Shown here: in pieces, positions 10,727 through 20,930 of the stretch | Numbering within the stretch: the first letter of the stretch is position 1 | How the letters are laid out: each line of letters starts with the position of its first letter | Assembly: GCF_000350225.1 (NCBI RefSeq) | Contig: NW_005179319.1 | Span: forward strand, 1 to 64,000 | Direction of reading: 5' to 3' | Source of the DNA: Chondrus crispus | Taxonomy: Eukaryota; Rhodophyta; Florideophyceae; Gigartinales; Gigartinaceae | Length of the DNA stretch: 64,000 nucleotides | Program-made: the position numbers and the translations under genes | The notes under the pieces: generated by a model | Database searches by the model: none | Told to the model about the DNA's origin: nothing | What the model saw: only the letters and a program-made list of their open reading frames with translations

Positions 10727-11339
10727 AGTGAACGTCCACGTTCACCCTATTGGAGGAGGCAACCGTTGTAGTCCTCATTTCACCGTCGGTGCCCGTCGTT
10801 GTTCCCTTTCTGTGGCCTCGTTCCATCCTCCTGTGTGCGTTCTTTCTGGTTCCCCAGCGTGGCGGTCCCTCTTCGTACGACACAACCTCCTCGCTGTGTG
10901 GGCGGGCCCGTGTCGCCTCGTGTACGTCCTCGTTCACATGTGTTCGTAGAGGGCTGCTTGTGTATTCCAGTCGAACCCCGCTCGTACCCTGGTCCTACCT
11001 ACCTGTCCTCCGGTGAGAGTCCGTCTCTTCTCCGCTTAGTCGTCCGCCTCATAGTCCGTCCGTTGCCTCCGACCTCGCCCCGCTTGTCCATCTGGGGACA
11101 TGGTCGGTCCATCTGCCCCAGGGAACGCCGCACGCCACCCCGTCGCGGGAGGCATAGCTGCTGCGCGCGAGAATGTCCAACGCGGTGCGTGGCGCGCGGC
11201 CGAGAACGTGCGAACCGCGTCGTCGCGTACGATGCCGAAGCCGACCTCCTTCACGAGCCGCACTTGTGCACAGCCCCTCGCAACATGGTTCGGTTGCAGT
11301 CCGCGCTCAGAGCGTCGCGTTCGTGCGCCGCGCGTTCTT

Positions 11340-11790
11340 CATGTCCCCCGCCTCGGCTCCCGGATGGAGTGCGTGTTCTCGAACACGCCCTTGATGGCGG
11401 CGCAGACCTCGTCCGTGCTCACCAGCATGACCTCGTCGACGATGTCGCGGCACTGGCGAGACGTTGCGATGCAGACCACAATGACGGCGACGCCGTCTGC
11501 ATACGTTTCCAAAGTGTCCAACTTAACGCGTCCGCCCTTACACAGGCTTCCGTATGGCTGTGGCGCCCTCCAACTCGACGTCGACGATCTTGACGTGCGG
11601 ACGTAGGCGCTTGAGGACTGTAGCGGTGCAGGCGACTAGTCCGCCGCCGACAGGTACCAAGACAACGTCGACGTTGTCGCCTTGGATAGTAGCGTACGCG
11701 CCGTGTACTTTGAACGCGTTGACGGCCGTGGTGTCCCCCCGTTTCAGGTGCAGCGTGTCGTGGAGGCGGTCCAACGGCCGGCGTGCGCAG
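11340..11790 (-). pseudogene. ilvA: Threonine deaminase (threonine ammonia-lyase) fragments, captured
   Basis: Read on the minus strand, two adjoining frames give LHLKRGDTTAVNAFKVHGAY (the PLP-lysine region, usually SFKLRGA), then VDVVLVPVGGGLVACTATVL (the glycine loop that binds the PLP phosphate) and LRPHVKIVDVELEGA. After a one-frame shift come GGRVKLDTLETYADGVAV, CRDIVDEVMLVSTDEVCAAI and KGVFENTHSIREP. These are ordered blocks of the biosynthetic enzyme that makes 2-oxobutanoate from threonine for isoleucine synthesis. About 100 residues are missing between the lysine and glycine-loop blocks, and the C-terminal regulatory domain is not seen. No introns are visible. The copy is in sense with element D and cannot be functional. 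Confidence 0.85.
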
Positions 11791-11819
11791 TGCAGCTCCC
11801 GCTTCTCCTCAGTGTCCCT

Positions 11820-12610
11820 CGCTGTCGGCGGCGACAGCGCGAAAATGCGCGTTCCTTCTTCTCCACGGCGTCCCTCGCCGTCGGTGGCGAGGGCGATGCA
11901 CGCAGCCGTTGCTCTTCCTCGGCGGCCCTCGCCGTCCGTAGCGAGAGCGCCGCACGCAACGGATGCTCTTCTCCTTGGCGCCCGTCGCAGTTGGCGGCGA
12001 GGGAGAGGCACGCAGCCGTTTCTCTTCCTCGGCGTCCCTCGCCGTTCGTGGCGAGGGCACAGCGCACCGTATTCGTCTTCCTTGACGCACCTCGCCGTCG
12101 GCGGCGAGGTCGCGTCGCGCAGAAGTCGTCTTCTTATCAGCACCCCTCGCCGTCCGAGGCGAGGACGCGGCGCGCGGAAGTCGTCTTCTTGTTAGTGTCC
12201 CTCGCCGTTTGGGGCGAGGGCGCTCGCGCGCGACGAAGGCTCCGTTCCTTGGCGCCCCTCGCCGTTGGCGGCGAGGGCACATCGCCCGGCATTCGTCTTT
12301 TTGTTGGCGTCCCTCGTCGTTCGAGACGAGGGCGCGAGCTTCCGTGCTGCTGCTCTTCCTTCGCGCCCCTCGCCGTCCGTGGCGAGGGCGCGGGCGCGCG
12401 TGCAGTTGGTTTTCGTAGGCTTCTCTCGCCGTCCGAGGCGAGGGCACGGGCACGCGTGACGCATTCTTCCTCTGCGCCCCTCGCCGTCCGTGGCGAGGCC
12501 GCAGTCGCGCGTGCAGTTGCTCTTCGTAGGCGTCCCTCGCCGCCCGAGGCGAGGGCGCTGGCGCGCGGCAGTCGTCTTCCGTGGTGCCCCTCGCCATCGG
12601 CAGCGAAGGG
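11820..12610. repeat. GC-rich hairpin array, ~55-bp unit, about 14 copies
   Basis: Units contain CCTCGCCGTCNGTGGCGAGG, a self-complementary 7-bp stem (CCTCGCC/GGCGAGG) with a 6-base loop, spaced about 53-55 bp apart (CCTCGCCG near 11873, 11927, 12037, 12090, 12145 and on). Spacers vary but often start GCGC and contain CTTCT. Two related units lie at 12925-13000 and three at 19985-20110 in element B. The long frames across it (for example 11682-12761 plus) are repeat artefacts. Confidence 0.85.
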
Positions 12611-12801
12611 CAGAGGGGGTCCGCGGGTACTCATCCGAAGAGTACGGAGGCCCCGCGCCGCCGTCCTGTCAGTGTCCGTCCGACCTGTACAGCCCGCAGC
12701 GTCTACGACGCTTGCCGTGTACAGTACCCATGCGCGCGTGCGCGCGCAGGTACGGCCGTGAGCCCTTTCCAAAAATCACCCCAAAAAATGGCAAAAAATT
12801 A

Positions 12802-12814
12802 TTTCCCGCGAAAA
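12802..12814 (-). promoter_or_regulatory. E2F-like site in element D cargo
   Basis: Minus strand TTTTCGCGGGAAA, flanked by AT-rich sequence that aligns with 19610-19665 of element B, which has TTTTGGCGGGAAA. Both match the E2F consensus core. Function is inferred from the motif and its conservation between the two copies. Confidence 0.5.
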
Positions 12815-15578
12815 TCAATTTTTGCCAAAAAAAATCACAGCACAGTCTGTGATGTGTGTGCGGCCATGCGCGGACCAAAAGTCTTTTCGCGTGCGCCGCG
12901 AGTTCCCGTATTTCCTCTTCGCGCCCCTCACCGTCGGCAGCGAGGGCGCGGACGCGCGGAAATCGTCCTCTCCTTCGCGCCCCTCGCCGTTGGGGCGGTT
13001 CTTTTGCCTCTTTTGTTTCCTCCGGTCGTTACTGCGGAAATCGTGCCTCGCTGACCTGTGCTATGCGAGTGGGAAGCTGGCTTTTCTCGAGGATCGCCTA
13101 CGGGAATTTCGTACCCGTTACTCCATCCCTCTTCGGATGGGTCTTGCGCTTCGCGACGTTTAGCCCTTCTTCTCCGATCCCCCGCGCTGCCGACGGAGCG
13201 CGGGTTCGGCTGCGCGACGAAGCCGGTGTTCCGACCGATCGAACGGCGGGTCGTACCGCCTTCTGTCGTGTGCCCGTGCGCGGCGTAGGCGTGCTTCTTC
13301 TCGGCTGGTACGTTGGTCGCCCGGTCCGGTCAGCGGCGGGCGTTCGGTTCGCCCCCTTCCTTCCTCGGAGCGGAGGGGGTCCTCCTGTCACCCACGTCAC
13401 GCCCCGCGGCGTCTCTCGTCAGCGCCCCGCCTTCGGAGGTGGGGCCCGGTTGCGTCCTCCCTATGATTGTCGGACTCGCCCGACTGGGGTCATCGTTCCG
13501 AAAGGGGGCCGTCCCCCTTTTCTCCTTCCCTGTCGTGGCATTGAATCGCGAGAGAGGAGGCGGGACCACCGTGGGCATAGGCGGTGACCGTGGCGCGGAC
13601 GGTGCGACGATACCCGAGACGCTCGACGGGGGAAGGAGGAGGCTACAATGCACGCTCTCCCGTGCGTCCGTCCGGTTCGGACGGGGTGCTCGCGGATCCG
13701 TACTGTGCACCCATGGCGCCCTCCCGGCACGTGTCGGGTCAGGCGTCCTGAGGCGGCCGGGCGGCGAACCGACGCGTCCCTTGGCATTGCTGTCGCGCCT
13801 TCCCCCATCGGTGGGGGAGGTTGGCCGTCGAACAACTACGGGGGGTGTGTGTCTGTGTCGCCGCTTGTGAGCCTGCCGAGGGCTGTCGGGCGTGCGGGAT
13901 ACGGTTGCCGCCCGCCGTCCGTCTTCCCAGGGGGCTTTCCCCTCGTGATCGTACACGACGGGGGCGACGTGCCTCGGTGGGTCGGGGCTTGGGCGAGCGT
14001 CGTATCCCGCTGCGCCCTGGGCTGCGGCGTGGTAACTGAGTATATTCGTCTCCACGTACGCATTCGCGACAACAAGGGAACGTCAGACCGCATCGTGGGG
14101 CGTCGGCGCGTGCGGTCGCACCGGTTGTACGTTCACCTCCTGACTCACGCACGGGCGAGACGTAACGCCGTCTAGCGCCCTCGACAGTGGCGCTCTCTAA
14201 GGCGTCGTAGTTAGCCTTCCGGCCCCTCCGGCCGTTGTCGATCCACGTCCCTCCTTCTCTGCCACAACATGCTTGTTCGCGACTGCGGTTCGCGGTCCGC
14301 CTTGCCCGAATGGTGTCGTGCGTTCGACGCAAATCGCGGGGCGCGCGCAAAGCGCAACGAGGGGGTAATTATTCCCAATCGGCGAGAGCGGGGGAGGGGA
14401 AAGGGGTTAGTGACGGACCGAGCGGGTTAGCAACGGAGGCTCGAATGCGGTGCGCGTCTCCCAGCGTCTCCTGCCTTCGGCGGCGGAGGTTCGGGTTCAT
14501 CTTCTATCGTTCCGCGGCCGTCCAATCCTTCCTCGATCGCGGGAGGACGGCTTGGCGGGCGTTATCCGGGGTTGCGCGGCACCCGCTCGGTGCGGGTGCT
14601 TGGCTCGATCACATGTCTGCTTCCCTCCTCGGTCAGGGGGCGGGCGTGTGTACCCTCGCGCGGGTACTCGTTGTACCCTCGGGCCGCGCCGCCCGGTTTT
14701 TGCCTTTGCTGTTCGTATGGCGCACAGTACGCGAGACACGTGCTAGTGTAATTCTCCCCGTTAATTTTCCGTTCTTTTCGAGGGACGGTGGCGGTGGTGG
14801 TTTGGTGATGACGCAAGCGGTGTTGGCGCGTGGCGTGCGCCTCCGGCGTCGCTCACGTGTCACGTTCTCATTTCCCCTAATTTTCCTTATTATGGGGCAT
14901 GTGCCCGCGGCGGTTTTGAAGCGTCCCGCGTTCGTGTGCGCATCTCGGTGCTTCCCGATCGGGTTGTCCTTGCTTACCCCCCCTTCCTTGGGTATCTTTG
15001 CGCGTGTTACGGCGAGCGCAGCTCCACTCGCTGGGCCTCCGCCTGCGGGCTCAGCGCCGTTCCTCGCCCCACCGTCGGGTTAGCTGGCCCGAATGCTGCT
15101 TGAGGGCTATATAGGGGCGTACGTCTTCTGCGATCTGCCGACACGAGCGGCCGGCATTTCGGTCACCCGCGCGGCTCGCTGACGTGCTCCGGGAGGGGCG
15201 AGGGATTCGGATCCCTTGTGATCAGGCCGGAGCGTGAGTGGGCTCGCGTTTCGGCAGTCCTGTGTAACCATCGGAGGACTCGGTGTCCTCCCCCATTAAT
15301 TGCCCTACTGTGGGCGATCGCCTTCACGTCGTACGTGTTGCCTCTTCTCCGAATTCGAGTCTGCGGCGGTGTTCCGCCGTCAGGTGGCTTGACTGTCGGT
15401 ACGTCTCGGCGTCATCGCGGCCTCTCGTATCTGTCTTGTGCGTCAATACGTCTTGACGTCTGGCGTTGTCCCATGCTGTGACCCTCCGATAGGGACAGCC
15501 GTCTTCTCGCGCATCCCCTTTCAGTCTGCTCGTGCAGGCTGACGTTAATCCGCGAAGGAGCGATTGAGGGCCCCCTCC

Positions 15579-16020
15579 TCAAGCGTGAATGTCCGCGTTC
15601 ACGTCTGAAGTGAGGTCTCTGCCCGTGCGTCTCCGGAGGCGTTGGGCGTAACGAGACACCAACTCCTCCGGGACGTGGGTCCGCGCGGTCCAGGTGGGCG
15701 TGTCGTAATCCGCCCACTTGATGAGGAACTCCGTAGTTCCGTCCTCCATGGCTCGGTGTTTTAGTAGCCGTTCGACGGCATACTGCGTACCTGCGGTGAC
15801 CTTGTCGGCAAGGTCACGCGGGGTGGTCGTACTCGCTCGTGGCACGTCCGTCAGAGGAGGCGCGTACACGCAGCGGTCGGCGGAGACGCGTTCAGTGACC
15901 CCATCACGATCGATCGTGATGGTTCGGCGGTCGTTGGCGAGCACGCGGTAGGGTCCGACTGCGGGCGAGGCGAGTTTGTTAGACGTCTTTGCGCCATCGG
16001 TGGGGTTCAGGTAGACACAA
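15579..16020 (-). pseudogene. Element D integrase tail with chromodomain
   Basis: Minus-strand frame 15579-16082 reads YLNPTDGAKTSNKLASPAVG, PYRVLANDRRTITIDRDGV, then VERLLKHRAMEDGTTEFLIK and WADYDTPTWT, ending DVNADIHA. It matches the C-terminal integrase/chromodomain of element B closely and has one copy of the segment expanded in B. No integrase core precedes it; the join at ~16020 links it to the pre-RT remnant. Confidence 0.85.
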
Positions 16021-16272
16021 TTACCTGACTTGAGACGCGTGCAGTGCCCTCCGTCGGCGGCGGGCACTTGGCCGGGGGTCATCCGTACCGATCCCTGCCT
16101 TCTCGACGGGCGCCGTTTCTGCGGAACTAGGTCGGCTAGCTCCTGCCTCCCCGACTAAATCGGTCAAGTCGGTGAGGTGTAGCGCATGTGCGATCCCCTC
16201 GGCGACATGGCGTTCGGTAGGATCTTCGGGGCGTGTTGCATCGGCACACGCCTGACGTTCTATCTTGTGCAC
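16021..16272 (-). pseudogene. Element D pre-RT remnant
   Basis: An 83-codon frame containing RHVAEGIAHALHLTDLTDLV, the same text as the first preserved sequence of element B at 6091. In B this leads into the reverse transcriptase; in D it is joined directly to the integrase tail. D has therefore lost the segment from RT to the integrase core. Confidence 0.75.
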
Positions 16273-16296
16273 GGGGCTTTCGGAAGCCCGGTGTCT

Positions 16297-18222
16297 TCAC
16301 GGTCGGTCCGTGGCATCTGACCTACTTAGGTCAGGGTGTCTTCTCTTTCGGTAACACGCGCCGGGCTTACGGAAGCCTAGGCGCCTTCGCGTTCTTCGCG
16401 GATGGTGGTCGCCACCGGACCCACGGGGTTCTCGGTGGCTTCTTGTGGGGCGTGCCTCCTCATCGGTGAGGTGGGGCACGCGAGGCGGAGCGCCTCCTCC
16501 ATCTCGATGCGAGATGTCGAGCTCCGCGACCCGGTGGTCCGTACCACCGGGCGCCCTTGGAGTGTGGGCGTATGCAGTAGCGAAGCGTCCGGTCGACCTT
16601 GATGACGCTGGCGTGGGAGGTCGGCCTCCCACGGGCTTGTAGCCTCGCGTAATGAGGACAGGGTCGGCCTGCCACTCATCTTCTCCTATGTGGAGGAATG
16701 CCGCAGGCGAACTTGTCGCATGCGACCTCGGGGTTCGATTCCCCCTCGCTGCCGGTTTCGGATCCGGCAGCGGCAAACGGCGCCGAGCGCGGCACGTTGT
16801 GCCTCCCGCCGTCGCGATACGGCGGATCGTTGGAAGGTCTGTCTTCTGTTGTCCGGGCAATAGTTGGACCGTCTCAGCCACTGCGGCCCGGGTCGCAGGG
16901 GCTAGTCCGCTTACGAATTCGTGTAGCGTACGGACGTCTACCGGACCGGTTTGCGCGGTGAGACCCACCGGCTGATAGCCGCCGCAGCGGGGATCGAAAG
17001 AGAGAATCGGTTCTCTTGATCCGCGGGCGGTATCTCCGCGTCTTTTGTCGTCCACGTACGGTACGCGTATCATCTGCCGCATGTCTCCGGCGACATGCGG
17101 TAGGGCTTGGGTCTCGGACGCGAAATTCGCGTCCGTCTTGGGGCTGCGCTGCCCAGTGACCCGACTGGTGTCGGCACCAGTCGGGCTCCCTTCTTGCGCA
17201 TCGGGCGCGTTCGGAGGTACAGTGGCACCGGGCCCTCTCGGGGGGGCTCCGGGCGACCTTTCGGCCGATGCCTGTTCTATCTTACGAACGCGCCTAACGG
17301 GGTGACGGGTAGTGTACGTACGTCTACCGGACCGGGGTGCGCGGTGTAATCCACCGGCGGGTAGCCGCCCCAGCGAGGATCGACGGAGAACATGGGTTCT
17401 CCGGATCCGCGAGCGGCTCCTCCACGGTCCTGGTCGTGCCCGTACGGTACCTGTCGCAACTGCGGCATGCTTCCGGGGTATGCGGCAGAGCTTTAGTCTC
17501 GGACGCGAAATTCGGGTCGGCCGTTGGTTTGATATCCTCCGCGCGAGGACTGGTGACGGCACCAGTCGGAGGCCACTCCTGCGCATCGGACGCGCCCGGA
17601 GGAACAGTGGCACCGGGCCCTCTCGAGGGGGCTCTGGGCGACCTAACGGCCGAGTTCTGTTCTAACTCACGAGCGCGCCGGCGCGTCGAGTTGACTTCCG
17701 CAGCCGTATGCGCGAGCGCTCCCATCTGTTCGGCAGATGGGAAGGAAGCGGGTTTCGTCGTACCCCGGAGTTCGTACTCGCGGGTCGATCCGCAACGTCC
17801 GCCGTAGGGTAATCGATGCGTGCGTCGTCGACCAACACTAGACGGAGTGCAAGTGGTCGCCGAGCGCGCGCAGATTCTCCAAGGACTGAATCACGTGCTC
17901 AAACCTGCCTTCAAGGAGGGAGCGCAACTCGCCCCTACTGCGGGCGTAGAGGTGATCGGTCACGCCGATACGAAGGAATGTCCGGACATCCTACATATAC
18001 CCCGTGATTCGTTCGTACATCGCACGAGCGCGTCCTTCTGAGTAGTCCAGCGACGGTTCGCGGTCTCGAGGACCTGCGGCGCCGTCGCCAGGTAGAAAGC
18101 GTAGCGCGGACGCCCGCACATCGGCCGGTGCGGAGTGGACCGAGGGTTCGGACCCTTCGATTATCTCGACGAGTACGAACGCAGAGGAAAGCGGCAACCT
18201 TCTCAGAATGATCTTCGGAGTC
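16297..18222 (-). pseudogene. Element D gag, frameshifted and internally duplicated
   Basis: Pieces in different minus frames match the gag of element H: DANFASETQALPH, SFDPRCGGYQPV and GPVDVRTL at 16900-17140, and again FASETKALPH, PRWGGYPPVDYTAHPGPVDV at 17290-17520. The repeated blocks show a direct duplication of roughly 400 bp inside gag. The region is broken in several places and no zinc knuckle is recognisable. Gag would form the cytoplasmic particle in which the element is copied. Confidence 0.75.
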
Positions 18223-18240
18223 TTCTAGGTCGGGAGACCA
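18223..18240 (-). promoter_or_regulatory. Primer-binding site of element D
   Basis: Minus strand TGGTCTCCCGACCTAGAA, one base from the LTR end. The identical 18 bases follow the LTRs of H (45136) and F (34742). Its complement ends GGGAGACCA; pairing gives a tRNA with C1:G72 and A73, which are tRNA-Tyr features. Confidence 0.75.
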
Positions 18241-18241
18241 C

Positions 18242-18827
18242 TGTAGTATAAACACCCCAACGTCGAGGGGGTGTATGCACAGTCCTGCTAGACCCTGATC
18301 GGAGAAGGGAAGCAACCCCAGCTAACGGAACCGGGCGAGCCCGGGTAGCGGTGGTAGAGCGGGTACGGTCGGGGACGCGCGCACGCGCGGGCCGATCTAC
18401 GCCTCGACGCCCCGGCGCAGCGCTGGGTGACGTACCAGCGCTGACGGGCGGAGGCGGATCTAGACTCGCTCGCGTGCTCCCGCGTCCCCTGCCCGCTCGG
18501 CTCCTAACTAGATACGGGCTAGTGGGAACCCGTTCTAGAATAAGCGGGGCGAGCTTGACCAGAGGCTTGGGTTCTGGACAAGCTCGTGCTTGTCCTTCCC
18601 CTCCGCCGCCGGCCTGCCCTAGTATTTAATGTACAAGTTAGTCTATCATACTACAGTACAGTACGGACCGTACTGTAGAGCTACTGTAGTCAGCGCGGGT
18701 CGTCCTGCGCTCTGGTACTGTCGGTCATCGGGGCTGACAGTACACGTGTGGTACACGTATGATACACATGGGGCACACGTGTGTGATCTAATCTAAATCT
18801 AGTTCCACGGGATGGGGTTATACTACA
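18242..18827 (-). repeat. 5' LTR of element D
   Basis: 586 bp, same termini as the copy at 10125-10710. About four substitutions separate the two, indicating a recent insertion. Confidence 0.92.
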
Positions 18828-19514
18828 ATCGCCTTGGTTGAAGTCCGTCTTTCACAAGACATTCCCTTTAACTACAGATTACTTTATCCTTTGCGCTCGG
18901 GGGTCCCCTTTTCCTTATCAATTTTCCTTTATTTCCCTATCCAAATTTCCCTTAATCTTGAGTTGGTCCCACCTTGTAGGATTGCGATCTGCAATGTGAC
19001 GTCATTTGCCATCGGGCTTTTGTGTTGGTGCACCAGTGGTGCTTTTCTCAGTGTTGGTTCCATCGGAATCTGGTTGCGACCGATCCGTTGTTGGTACTTT
19101 GCCATCGGGCAGTACGACGGTGTAGCGCTGCTACGTTTTCTTCTTTCCCGACGAGCTAGGTTGCGACGTCCCCGTCGAAGACCTTATCAAGGGTATAAGG
19201 TGTACAAGGCGCTCTTCGAGCATTGGATTTACGACCCATCGGACCAGGTTTACCTAAACACCCCTCCGAACTCGTCGAGCAGTTGCCTTTACAAGTCTCT
19301 ACCACCATTTACCGATCCCGGGCTGGGCCCTTCTCTTTGCCCCCCCTATCACGGATCCGAGCTACTGCGGGCCGCAAACCCGCTTAAAGAGGACAGGGAG
19401 CTTCGAACACTCCGTAGCGCTGTGCCGTTGGCAGTTGTTGTTTTTGTTGCTGTTGTTTGTGTTGGACCGTCGGACCTTGGTCTCTGCCTAACAGGCGCAT
19501 TGCACCACACTTTA

Positions 19515-20930
19515 GGTCGCTAATCACGGCGCATGCCATGATTTAATTTTGGGAAGATTTCTTCCTCATACGACAGCGCACCAATCAGGAACCGTGCTCT
19601 GATTTTTTGGCAGAAATTGTTTTGGCGGGAAATTATGACAATTTTTGGGATGATTTTCTGATAGCGCGGCGGACGGGAAAAGGTCGCAGTACACGTGTAT
19701 TACAAGAAAAAGTCCTAATCCACGGCGCATTCCGTGTGAGTAATGGGTACCCTCCCACGCAAATGGGATGACCGTAGGAGGCACCCCACCAAAGCCGAGC
19801 GTGGCGGACGACGTCCCGCTGCGGGGCCCACCGGCTGAGAATCGAGAAGACTCCGACAAAGACACGGCCTCGAGCTTTCCACCGACCTTCTTCCCCGCAC
19901 CCCGCGCGTGGGCATCGAAGCCGCGCTCCGGCGCCCTCGCCACGACGCCAAGGACGCTAATGAGAAAACGGACGCCGTGTGTCTGCGCCCTCGCCGCGGT
20001 GGCGAGGGGCGCGCTGAAGGAGACGGACGCCGTGCATCTGAGCTCTCGCCCGGGTGGCGAGGGGCGTGCTGAAGGAGACGAACGTCGCGTGCTTGTGCCC
20101 TCGCCTGATAACCCGACGCAAGACGTGGTCATGACCCTATCGATAGGGGTCGTGCGCGAGGAAACGCGCAAAAAGCTTGTGCAGATGAGCAGGCGGGTAA
20201 AGCTGCGTTCGCCTCAACAGCCGCCATGATAGTTAAAGAGGGGGCAGAAGTGCCAGAGCAACTCGGTCGAAGGGGCACCAATGTATGCACACGGACGCGA
20301 GACACGTCAAAACTGCCGCCGAGACATACCCCGTAATAAGGAAAGTTACGGGGGAAGGGAACGGTACACGTGAGCGACGGCGGAGGAAGCATACCGAGGT
20401 CGGCATAATGAGCCGAGAACAGAGACCCGAAGACGACCAAGCTTGCGCCACCGATGCGACTGTCCCCCTCAGAGGCGTGACCACGCACCCGGCCGCACTC
20501 CGCACGACGCCTCGTAGTCGCGGCGCAGCGGTACGAAAACGGATAGGTACGCCCCCGTGGTCGACCACGTCGAGCTCAGCACCCGCTTCAAGCTGTACCG
20601 CGAAGACTACGGAGCTCACGTACTCGAAGCACGTGGCGCCGCTACGAGAGGCCCCCAACCGTGGCGAGGGCGTACCCCGCACTGGAGTGAGTGACTGTCA
20701 AAATAAGGGGTTGGATACGACCTCTCCGAGATAGCGTACCGAGAGAGAGACGGCCTCAGAGAAAGATTGAGACGCCTCACGACGGGTGGCGGACGAAGAC
20801 AGAAAAGGGAATACGGCTCCATCTACGCAAGTGAAGTAAGTACCGAAGGGTCAAGACGGGCAGAGGCATGCCAACGGAACGGGCAATACACGAGAAGAGA
20901 AAAGAAATCTGGAGTTATGAGGGAACAGGG
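19515..20930 (+). other. Cargo segment of element B (between pol end and 3' LTR)
   Basis: This continues element B beyond solo LTR G. It aligns with the cargo of D in the same orientation relative to the element: the AT-rich E2F-like block at 19590-19665, hairpin units at 19985-20110, and the block at 20240-20400 whose antisense strand reads RRRSRVPFPSPVTFLITGYV (D has RRRSRVTFSFPLIFLIMGHV at 14850-14990). The order of blocks differs between B and D, so the cargo has been rearranged. No intact gene is seen; a frame at 20530-20650 (VVDHVELSTRFKLYREDYGA) looks protein-like but I do not recognise it. Confidence 0.6.
19581..19632 (+). promoter_or_regulatory. CCAAT box plus E2F-like site in element B cargo
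   Basis: CGCACCAATCAGG contains a CCAAT box (19581-19585). TTTTGGCGGGAAA (19620-19632) is a full match to the E2F consensus. The two are 34 bases apart, a layout known from cell-cycle gene promoters. It may be a captured host promoter; function is inferred. Confidence 0.5.

Larger units (their letters stand above)
10727..15575 (-). other. Captured cargo segment of element D
   Basis: About 4.8 kb of very GC-rich DNA between two copies of the pol terminus (VNVDVHS at the 10.7-kb end, DVNADIHA at the 15.6-kb end). In element sense it holds a stretch related to cargo in element B (14850-14990, where the antisense strand reads RRRSRVTFS), an E2F-like site (12802-12814), a hairpin array (11820-12610), and threonine-deaminase pieces (11340-11790). 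The rest (10740-11330 and 13000-15560) has many open frames on both strands because of base composition; I recognise no protein in them. Confidence 0.7.
10125..18827 (-). mobile_element. Element D: non-autonomous gypsy element with captured host DNA
   Basis: Two 586-bp LTRs (10125-10710 and 18242-18827) differ at only about four bases by eye; the 5-bp target duplication is ATCGC (10120-10124 and 18828-18832). Sense is minus: 5' LTR at the right, primer site at 18240-18223, frameshifted gag, a large deletion removing protease to integrase core, the integrase tail with chromodomain (15579-16020), about 4.8 kb of unrelated GC-rich cargo including threonine-deaminase pieces, then polypurine tract and 3' LTR. 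It has no polymerase, so recent movement must have relied on proteins from a relative. Confidence 0.9.
9737..19509 (+). mobile_element. Element G: solo LTR of the F family, split by element D
   Basis: The two parts, 9737-10124 and 18828-19509, join to one LTR of about 1065 bp starting TGTAGTGCAATACTCG and ending GCATTGCACCACA. It matches the reverse complement of the F LTRs over most of its length. The 5-bp target duplication CTTTA sits at 9732-9736 and 19510-19514. No internal region is present, so this is a solo LTR left by LTR-LTR recombination. It is longer than the F LTRs because ~135 bp (starting near CCCGAGTTGCC) is duplicated. A TATA box is at 9928-9934. Confidence 0.88.

Noticed and set aside
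11682..12772. 359-codon plus-strand and several minus-strand Arg/Ala/Pro-rich frames
   Set aside because: They run through the hairpin array and reflect GC content and repetition; no domain is recognisable.
13313..15083. Several 180-280 codon frames on both strands in the D cargo (for example 13330-14055 minus, 14235-15083 plus)
   Set aside because: Overlapping open frames on both strands in ~65-70% GC DNA are expected by chance. No family was recognised; the only sign of conservation is DNA-level similarity to element B.
16729..16745. GGGGTTCGATTCCCCC, resembling a tRNA T-arm
   Set aside because: No matching acceptor stem, D-arm or anticodon arm at the right distance; it lies inside gag-related sequence.
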